Assembly: GCA_900768075.1 (NCBI GenBank)
Contig: CAAGBN010000065.1
Span: forward strand, 1 to 5,275
Direction of reading: 5' to 3'
Origin: Clostridia bacterium
Lineage (GTDB): Bacteria > Bacillota > Clostridia > Oscillospirales > Acutalibacteraceae
DNA: 5,275 nucleotides
Below are positions 1 through 4,569 of the stretch, in pieces. A program made the position numbers and the translations under genes. The notes under the pieces were generated by a model, which was given only the letters and a program-made list of their open reading frames with translations, was not told the origin of the DNA and ran no database searches. How positions within the stretch are numbered: position 1 is the first letter of the stretch; each line of letters begins with the position of its first letter.

Positions 1-2367
1 GTTTCTGTTCGTTCAGGTGCTCGTGCATCTATGCCTGGTATGATGGATACTATCCTCAACCTCGGTCTTAACGAAGAAGTTGTTGAAGTTATGGCTAAGA
101 AGTCAGGCAACCCCAGATGGGCTTATGACTGCTACAGAAGATTCATCCAGATGTATTCAGACGTAGTTATGGAAGTTGGTAAGAAGTACTTTGAAGAGCT
201 TATCGACAAGATGAAGGAAGAAAGAGGCGTTACTCAGGACGTAGAACTTACAGCTGATGACCTTAAGGAACTCGCTGAACAGTTCAAGGCTGAATATAAG
301 GCTAAGATCGGCGCTGACTTCCCCACAGATCCCAAAGAACAGCTTATGGGTGCAGTTCAGGCTGTATTCCGTTCATGGGACAACCCCCGTGCAAACGTTT
401 ACCGTCGTGACAACGATATTCCCTACTCATGGGGTACTGCTGTTAACGTACAGGCTATGGCTTTCGGTAACATGGGTGAAGACTGTGGTACAGGTGTTGC
501 TTTCACACGTGACCCCGCTACAGGTGAAAAGAAGCTTATGGGTGAATTCCTTACAAACGCACAGGGTGAAGACGTTGTTGCCGGTGTAAGAACTCCCATG
601 CCCATCGCTGAAATGGCTAATAAGTTCCCCGCTGCATACAAGCAGTTCACAGAAGTTTGCGCACTTCTTGAAAACCACTACCACGATATGCAGGATATGG
701 AATTCACAGTAGAAAACGAAAAGCTCTACATGCTTCAGACTCGTAACGGTAAGAGAACTGCTCAGGCTGCTCTTAAGATCGCTTGCGACCTCGTTGACGA
801 AGGCATGAAGACAGAAGAAGAAGCAGTTGCAATGATCGATCCCAGAAACCTTGACACTCTTCTTCATCCCCAGTTCGACCAGAAGGCTCTCAAGGCTGCT
901 ACTCCCATCGGTAAGGGTCTCGGTGCATCACCCGGTGCTGCTTGCGGTAAGGTAGTATTCACAGCTGAAGATGCTGAAATCTGGAACAACAAGGGCGAAA
1001 AGGTTATCCTTGTTCGTCTTGAAACATCACCCGAAGATATCACAGGTATGAAGGCTTCACAGGGTATCCTCACAGTACGTGGCGGTATGACATCACACGC
1101 AGCTGTTGTTGCTCGTGGTATGGGTACATGCTGTGTATCAGGTTGCTCAGAAATCATCATGGACGAAGAAAACAAGAAGTTCGTTCTTGCTGGTAAGACA
1201 TTCACTGAAGGCTCAGAAATCTCAATCGACGGTTCAACAGGTAACATCTACGACGGTATCATTCCCACAGTTGATGCTCAGATCGCTGGTGAATTCGGCC
1301 GTATCATGGGTTGGGCTGACAAATACAGAACACTTAAGGTTAGAACAAATGCAGATACACCCGCTGACGCTAAGAAGGCTGTTGAGCTTGGTGCTGAAGG
1401 TATCGGTCTTTGCCGTACAGAGCACATGTTCTTCGAAGCTGACAGAATCGCAGCTTTCCGTGAAATGATCTGCTCAGATACAGTTGAAGAAAGAGAAGCA
1501 GCTCTTGCTAAGATTCTTCCCATGCAGCAGGCAGACTTCGAAGCTCTTTACGAAGCACTCGAAGGTAACCCCGTAACAATCCGTTTCCTTGATCCTCCTC
1601 TCCACGAGTTCGTTCCCACAGAAGAAGCTGACATCGCAGCTCTTGCAGCAGCTCAGGGTAAGAGCGTAGAAGATATCAAGAATATCATCGCTTCACTCCA
1701 CGAATTCAACCCCATGATGGGTCACAGAGGTTGCCGTCTTGCAGTAACATATCCTGAAATCGCTAAGATGCAGACATCAGCTGTTATCCGTGCAGCTATC
1801 AATGTTAGCAAGGCTCATCCCGACTGGACAATCGTTCCCGAAATCATGATTCCTCTTGCAGGTGATGTTAAGGAACTTAAGTATGTTAAGAAGTTCGTTG
1901 TAGAAACAGCTGACGCTGAAATCGCAGCTGCTGGCGCAGAACTCAAGTACGAAGTTGGTACAATGATCGAAATCCCCAGAGCAGCTCTTACAGCTGACGA
2001 AATCGCTAAGGAAGCTGACTTCTTCTGCTTCGGTACAAACGACCTTACTCAGATGGCATTCGGCTTCAGCCGTGACGACGCTGGTAAGTTCCTCGATGCT
2101 TACTACGATGCTAAGATCTTCGAAAACGATCCCTTCGCTAAGCTCGACCAGAACGGCGTAGGTAAGCTTATGGATATGACTCTTAAGCTTGGTAAGCCCG
2201 TTAACCCCGCTCTTCACTGCGGTATCTGCGGTGACCATGGTGGTGACCCCACATCAGTAGAGTTCTGCCACAAGATTGGCCTCGACTATGTATCATGCTC
2301 ACCCTTCCGTGTGCCCATCGCTCGTCTTGCAGCAGCTCAGGCAGCTATTGCCAATGGCAGGAAATAA
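1..2367 (+). CDS. ppdK: Pyruvate, phosphate dikinase, 5'-truncated by the window edge
   Basis: Catalyses the reversible reaction ATP + Pi + pyruvate = AMP + PPi + PEP in the cytoplasm (EC 2.7.9.1), linking glycolysis and gluconeogenesis through PPi. The frame is open from base 1 and the first residues (VSVRSGARASMPGMMDT) match the nucleotide-binding domain of the family, so the true start lies upstream and the ATG at 31 is internal. Numbering from base 1 (788 residues): ATP-grasp domain to about residue 270, including R4 (the Arg92 equivalent of the Clostridium symbiosum enzyme) and LQTRNGKRT. Next is the phosphohistidine swivel domain with GGMTSHAAVVARGMG (Thr364, catalytic His366). The C-terminal TIM barrel carries LDPPLHEFVP, GTMIEIPRAAL (Glu657), GTNDLTQM (Asn680, Asp681) and HCGICGDHGGDP (catalytic Cys743). 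An offset of about 88-89 from the C. symbiosum enzyme gives an expected full length near 877 aa, normal for bacteria. All key residues seen are intact. Strong codon bias (AAG, CCC, GCT) suggests high expression. Identity is essentially certain. Confidence 0.98.
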   Translation, partial: VSVRSGARASMPGMMDTILNLGLNEEVVEVMAKKSGNPRWAYDCYRRFIQMYSDVVMEVGKKYFEELIDKMKEERGVTQDVELTADDLKELAEQFKAEYKAKIGADFPTDPKEQLMGAVQAVFRSWDNPRANVYRRDNDIPYSWGTAVNVQAMAFGNMGEDCGTGVAFTRDPATGEKKLMGEFLTNAQGEDVVAGVRTPMPIAEMANKFPAAYKQFTEVCALLENHYHDMQDMEFTVENEKLYMLQTRNGKRTAQAALKIACDLVDEGMKTEEEAVAMIDPRNLDTLLHPQFDQKALKAATPIGKGLGASPGAACGKVVFTAEDAEIWNNKGEKVILVRLETSPEDITGMKASQGILTVRGGMTSHAAVVARGMGTCCVSGCSEIIMDEENKKFVLAGKTFTEGSEISIDGSTGNIYDGIIPTVDAQIAGEFGRIMGWADKYRTLKVRTNADTPADAKKAVELGAEGIGLCRTEHMFFEADRIAAFREMICSDTVEEREAALAKILPMQQADFEALYEALEGNPVTIRFLDPPLHEFVPTEEADIAALAAAQGKSVEDIKNIIASLHEFNPMMGHRGCRLAVTYPEIAKMQTSAVIRAAINVSKAHPDWTIVPEIMIPLAGDVKELKYVKKFVVETADAEIAAAGAELKYEVGTMIEIPRAALTADEIAKEADFFCFGTNDLTQMAFGFSRDDAGKFLDAYYDAKIFENDPFAKLDQNGVGKLMDMTLKLGKPVNPALHCGICGDHGGDPTSVEFCHKIGLDYVSCSPFRVPIARLAAAQAAIANGRK

Positions 2368-2492
2368 GTAATTATTTCAACTTCGCTCAGTTCACATTGA
2401 CAGTTGAGGACGCAAAAGAGTATCTCTACTCCAAGTCCACAAAAAGACGTGTGCATAATTGGAACGATATTGAAGTAAAACTGTATATCTAA
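2368..2492 (+). other. Coding-like tail without a start, possible gene remnant
   Basis: Between the ppdK stop and its terminator, the frame ending with TAA at 2490-2492 stays open and reads like real protein: about 41 residues containing FAQFTLTVEDAKEYLYSKS and ending RRVHNWNDIEVKLYI. There is no ATG or GTG after ppdK, and the only in-frame TTG (2397) has no Shine-Dalgarno sequence, so it is unlikely to be an independent gene. The same frame runs backwards into ppdK, but that part is an out-of-frame shadow. I do not recognise the family. It may be the 3' end of a gene whose front was lost, or simply a long ppdK 3' UTR that happens to be open. Confidence 0.3.
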
Positions 2493-2500
2493 TTAAAACG

Positions 2501-2534
2501 ACTCCCTTTGTCAGAAATGGCAGAGGGAGTTTTT
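2501..2534 (+). terminator. Rho-independent terminator after ppdK, probably bidirectional
   Basis: ACTCCCTTTG at 2501-2510 pairs with CAGAGGGAGT at 2521-2530 as a 10-bp stem with one G-T pair, a 10-nt loop and a following run of T at 2530-2534. On the other strand the A-rich bases 2492-2498 would supply the U tract, so it could also stop transcription from the right. It lies 133 nt after the ppdK stop and separates ppdK from the accessory genes. Confidence 0.85.
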
Positions 2535-2546
2535 GTATCCGTACAT

Positions 2547-2575
2547 TCGACTAACCTTCTGTTATAAGGTAGAAT
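2547..2575 (+). promoter_or_regulatory. Candidate sigma-A promoter of the three-gene accessory operon
   Basis: TCGACT (2547-2552, 4 of 6 consensus matches) and TAGAAT (2570-2575, 5 of 6) are separated by 17 bp, placing a start near 2582 and a leader of about 25 nt before the first gene. A small inverted repeat, ACCTT/AAGGT (2554-2558 and 2566-2570), sits in the spacer and could bind a regulator. The -35 is weak; the support is mainly the position between a terminator and a well-formed ribosome binding site. Confidence 0.45.
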
Positions 2576-2606
2576 AAAGCTACTAAATAACAGGAGGTCA
2601 TTTTTT

Positions 2607-2762
2607 ATGAGAAAAAAAGTAAAAATTAAGTTTACGGATTTTGAGTGCAATCTACTTATCAATGGAATGAACGAGTTCCGTAATATGCTCTTGGCAGAGA
2701 ATTTACCCACAGAGGATGTTGATGAACTGTTGCTGAAAATTATTGATAAAAGCGAAAAGTAA
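2607..2762 (+). CDS. Small uncharacterised protein of a mobile-element operon (51 aa)
   Basis: An ATG with an ideal Shine-Dalgarno AGGAGG (2592-2597, 9-nt spacing) opens a 51-residue frame beginning MRKKVKIKFTDFE and ending LLLKIIDKSEK. The protein starts with a basic beta-like stretch (KVKIKF) and continues as a probable helix pair (CNLLINGMNEFRNMLLAE, then a DVDELLLKIID segment). No membrane segment, signal peptide or catalytic motif is visible. The pattern of a short basic strand followed by two helices resembles small accessory proteins found in Clostridia integrative elements, but I cannot assign a family or function. It is 11 nt upstream of a DUF6809-like gene, whose ribosome binding site overlaps its stop, so the two are almost certainly co-transcribed and translationally linked. 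Confidence 0.8.
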   Translation: MRKKVKIKFTDFECNLLINGMNEFRNMLLAENLPTEDVDELLLKIIDKSEK

Positions 2763-2773
2763 GGGGTGATTTT

Positions 2774-3052
2774 GTGTCGAATATTATAGAAGAATTTTAT
2801 TACGGCAATATCGAGCCACAGGAACTCTCAACAGAAATCACACCTAAACTAAAAAAGAAGCTAAGTTCTCTTGTTAAGAAGGAAGAAGAATTGACTGCAA
2901 TGCTGCCTGAAAAAGAAAAAGAGTTATTTGCCAAGTATGTGCTTGCTTACAATGAATTTTCGAGCATCGGCAATTCTGACAGCTTTATATCAGGCTTCCG
3001 ACTCGGTGCAAGATTTACATATGATACTTTTATAACTAAAACGAAAGGATGA
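2774..3052 (+). CDS. DUF6809-like protein of unknown function (92 aa)
   Basis: Starts at GTG with AAGGGG (2761-2766) 7 nt upstream. The protein opens MSNIIEEFYYGNIEPQE, has a central charged helix rich in Lys and Glu (about residues 25-60, likely coiled coil, with a LPEKEKELFAKY segment) and ends with FISGFRLGARFTYDTF. The 'I-EEFYYGNI-P' opening and the 'F--GFRLGAR' closing are what I recall as hallmarks of DUF6809, a family of unknown function common near phage and conjugative-element genes in Clostridia. It is soluble, with no signal or membrane segment. The length is normal for the family, so the gene looks intact. It lies between the 51-aa gene and the tnpV-like gene in one operon. The family call rests on remembered pattern, not on a search. 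Confidence 0.8.
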   Translation: MSNIIEEFYYGNIEPQELSTEITPKLKKKLSSLVKKEEELTAMLPEKEKELFAKYVLAYNEFSSIGNSDSFISGFRLGARFTYDTFITKTKG

Positions 3053-3057
3053 TTATT

Positions 3058-3423
3058 ATGTCAAAGAATACACAGATTGAATACCGCAGGGTTGGCGACT
3101 ATTTAATTCCGAATCTTAAACTACCGCCCGAAGAAGCGACGGTCAGGCTTGGTAAATGGGGTGTGCTTTACAAAGAGTATCTGTTCAAACACAAGAAGGT
3201 GCTGTTTACCACCCTACTTACACAAGGCAAACTTTATCAACACTGTGCCGAAAGAGAGAATCAGGCAAGGGCAACATTTGATACTCTTGTTGAGCAGATG
3301 AAAGAAAACGAAGGTGTTACAGAGCAACTGAAGGAAGAAAATCAGTTAGAATGGGTGCAGAGAATGAATAACCTTCAACAACGAGCAAGAGAGGTCGTAC
3401 TTAATGAGCTTATATACAAATAA
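3058..3423 (+). CDS. tnpV: TnpV-family transposon-associated protein (121 aa)
   Basis: Resembles TnpV, a protein of unknown role carried by Tn4451/Tn4453-type clostridial transposons and many Firmicute integrative elements. Family marks visible: YRRVGDYLIPNLKLPPEE near the N-terminus, GKWGVLYKEYLFKHKKVLFTT, LLTQGKLYQH, then EGVTEQLKEENQLEWVQRMN and a closing helix ending NELIYK. The second half is highly charged and helical, probably coiled coil. I chose the ATG at 3058 because AAAGGA (3044-3049) is 8 nt upstream and the protein then begins MSKNTQIEYR. The ATG at 3049 overlaps the upstream stop and would add three residues (MII) but leaves almost no room for ribosome binding. The length is complete for the family. 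The large serine recombinase that accompanies tnpV in intact elements is not present in this window. Confidence 0.88.
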   Translation: MSKNTQIEYRRVGDYLIPNLKLPPEEATVRLGKWGVLYKEYLFKHKKVLFTTLLTQGKLYQHCAERENQARATFDTLVEQMKENEGVTEQLKEENQLEWVQRMNNLQQRAREVVLNELIYK

Positions 3424-3437
3424 ACCTCGTCACTCTT

Positions 3438-3629
3438 GAGCTATCTGCAACTACCGAGAAAATCTCGGTAGTTCGAAAAGAAGGCAACAGAAATGTTCAA
3501 AGAACTCTTGATTTTTACAACCTCGATGCAATTATAGCCGTCGGTTACCGTGTCAATTCCAAAAAAGCTACCCGTTTCCGTCAGTGGGCAACAAAGACCT
3601 TAAAAGAATACATCCAAAAAGGCTTATGA
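3438..3629 (+). pseudogene. RhuM-family protein, internal fragment only
   Basis: The frame reads ELSATTEKISVV, then EGNRNVQRTLDFYNLDAII, AVGYRVNSKKATRFRQWA and TKTLKEYIQKGL before a TGA. The stretch FYNLDAII-VGYRVNS--AT-FR-WAT-TLKEYI-KG is the core of the RhuM family (named from a Salmonella pathogenicity-island gene, function unknown). Family members are usually around 300 residues or more. Here the N-terminal part is missing and the protein stops directly after the core, so about 63 codons survive. There is no start codon with a ribosome binding site; the sequence joins straight onto the end of tnpV, with the homology beginning near 3438. Not expected to be functional. Confidence 0.85.
3449..3473 (+). 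repeat. Perfect inverted repeat: 11-bp stem, 3-nt loop
   Basis: AACTACCGAGA (3449-3459) and TCTCGGTAGTT (3463-3473) are exact reverse complements around the loop AAA. It lies inside the RhuM fragment and 26 nt after the tnpV stop. No T run follows (the next bases are CGAAAAG), so it is not a canonical terminator, although it could protect the 3' end of the tnpV mRNA. Confidence 0.9.
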
Positions 3630-3684
3630 TGTTTTTGAAAATAAGCTTGGTGGGGTTATTAAGATTGCAATTGTGAGTAAATAA
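3619..3684 (+). pseudogene. Possible C-terminal remnant of a zinc-type alcohol dehydrogenase
   Basis: One base out of frame with the RhuM fragment, a short frame reads KAYDVFENKLGGVIKIAI followed by VSK and TAA. The pattern 'AYD-FE-K--GVIK-AI' is how many medium-chain, zinc-dependent alcohol/polyol dehydrogenases end. Just upstream in this frame there is a stop (TAA at 3601), so only about 21 codons can belong to it. A strong terminator follows 7 nt after the stop, as expected at the natural end of a gene. The match is short and from memory, so chance cannot be excluded. Confidence 0.35.
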
Positions 3685-3691
3685 TATTTTA

Positions 3692-3723
3692 CCCCTGACA
3701 GTAAAAGTCAGGGGCGTTTTTTT
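3692..3723 (+). terminator. Rho-independent terminator
   Basis: CCCCTGAC (3692-3699) pairs with GTCAGGGG (3707-3714), a perfect 8-bp GC-rich stem with a 7-nt loop, followed by CG and seven T (3717-3723). It ends transcription from the accessory operon and isolates the TetR operon downstream. Confidence 0.92.
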
Positions 3724-3773
3724 ATACAGTACCCCATATTACGTAGGATTTTTTGGTTCTTTACTGAAATATA

Positions 3774-3803
3774 TTGACTTGTATACGTGCTTTGTGTTAA
3801 TAT
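3774..3803 (+). promoter_or_regulatory. Sigma-A promoter of the TetR-LRR operon
   Basis: TTGACT (3774-3779, 5 of 6 consensus matches) is followed after 17 bp by TTAATA (3797-3802), or after 18 bp by TAATAT (3798-3803). The expected start is near 3809, giving a leader of about 50 nt to the TTG at 3861. Confidence 0.75.
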
Positions 3804-3814
3804 GTACCTGAAAT

Positions 3815-3828
3815 TAAACCGCGGTTCA
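3815..3828. promoter_or_regulatory. Palindromic TetR-type operator
   Basis: AACCGCGGTT (3817-3826) is a perfect 10-bp palindrome, extended to 14 bp with one mismatch (TAAACCGCGGTTCA). It lies immediately after the predicted transcription start and about 33 nt before the TetR-family gene. This is the usual place and form for an autorepressor site: a dimer here would block promoter clearance. Assignment to the adjacent regulator is inferred from position. Confidence 0.65.
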
Positions 3829-3860
3829 CTTAGGGTGTACTTTGAGAAAGGAGTGACGAA

Positions 3861-4547
3861 TTGGCGAATATAAGAAGCGAAGAAGCAACCGCTGAATTAC
3901 ACAGAAAAATCCTTACCGCAGCAACGGCTCTGTTTATGCAGAAAGGGTTTGAGCGCACCACTTTCGTTGATATAGCAAAGCTTTCCGATGTTCCTAAAAG
4001 CAAAATTCTTTATGAGTTCGCCAGTAAAGAGGAAATTCTCAGCTTGTTGGTTACGAAGTTTCTTGACGGCGTTGCAGAGGCGTCCGATGCTGTATCAAAA
4101 AAGCTTACTGACGATAAGTTGTTGATTTTTATGGCGAGTGAGGTTCTGCAAATTTATATGGCAGAGATGAGCGACGATATGCGAAACCTCTATCTTGCAG
4201 GCTATTCAATGCCGAAAACAAGCGAGGAAGTACTCAAAAGAAGAACTGAGATTTTATACAGGGAGTTTGGCAATATGTTGCCTTATCTTGAGCTCAAAGA
4301 CTTCTATGAGCTGGAAATTGCATCAATGGGAATTATGAGAGCATATATGTCAGTGGCCTGCAGTATGTATTTCACTCTTGAGGCAAAAACAGACAGACTT
4401 ATTTCCACAATTCTTAAAATCTATGATATAGATAATAAAAGGATTGAGGAAGTGAAAGAGTTTATGAAAAAGATTGACTTTGAAGCTGTGGCAAAAAAAA
4501 CAGTCGAGGATGTCTTTGAAGAACTCGGAATTAAAACTAACAAATAA
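3861..4547 (+). CDS. TetR/AcrR-family transcriptional regulator (228 aa, TTG start)
   Basis: A cytoplasmic one-component repressor, probably acting as a dimer. The N-terminal DNA-binding domain is clear: helix 1 around HRKILTAATALFMQKGF (residues 14-30), then T33-T34 and the helix-turn-helix of about residues 34-53 (FVDIAKLSDVPKSKILYEF), closed by the SKEEIL stretch that starts at residue 55. The remaining ~165 residues form a helical ligand/dimer domain with no recognisable subfamily signature, so the inducer cannot be named. Length is typical for the family. The TTG start at 3861 is chosen because AAAGGAG (3847-3853) sits 7 nt upstream and the first in-frame ATG (residue 26) would delete half the DNA-binding domain. 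It has its own promoter and palindromic operator, suggesting autorepression. The gene for a secreted LRR protein begins 22 nt after its stop, so both are likely in one transcript. Confidence 0.93.
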   Translation: MANIRSEEATAELHRKILTAATALFMQKGFERTTFVDIAKLSDVPKSKILYEFASKEEILSLLVTKFLDGVAEASDAVSKKLTDDKLLIFMASEVLQIYMAEMSDDMRNLYLAGYSMPKTSEEVLKRRTEILYREFGNMLPYLELKDFYELEIASMGIMRAYMSVACSMYFTLEAKTDRLISTILKIYDIDNKRIEEVKEFMKKIDFEAVAKKTVEDVFEELGIKTNK

Positions 4548-4569
4548 TTTTCTGAAAGGAGAAATTTAT

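Noticed and set aside
1777..2238. 153-codon minus-strand open frame inside ppdK (and similar ones at 427-867 and 864-1247)
   Set aside because: Low-complexity, Ser/Val/Thr-rich translations that mirror the strong codon bias of ppdK; no ribosome binding site or family features.
31..2367. ppdK starting at the ATG at 31
   Set aside because: The frame is open to base 1 and the ten codons before this ATG encode conserved PPDK residues (VSVRSGARAS), so the ATG is internal.
2489..2710. 73-codon minus-strand open frame
   Set aside because: Crosses the terminator at 2501-2534 and the promoter region, and is antisense to the 51-aa gene, which has the better ribosome binding site.
3449..3473. Hairpin as a Rho-independent terminator for the tnpV operon
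   Set aside because: No T run follows the stem; the good terminator is at 3692-3723.
3424..3700. RhuM fragment and the downstream tail as one gene with a programmed frameshift
   Set aside because: No start codon or ribosome binding site, and the tail after the shift does not continue the RhuM family; decay or recombination explains it better.
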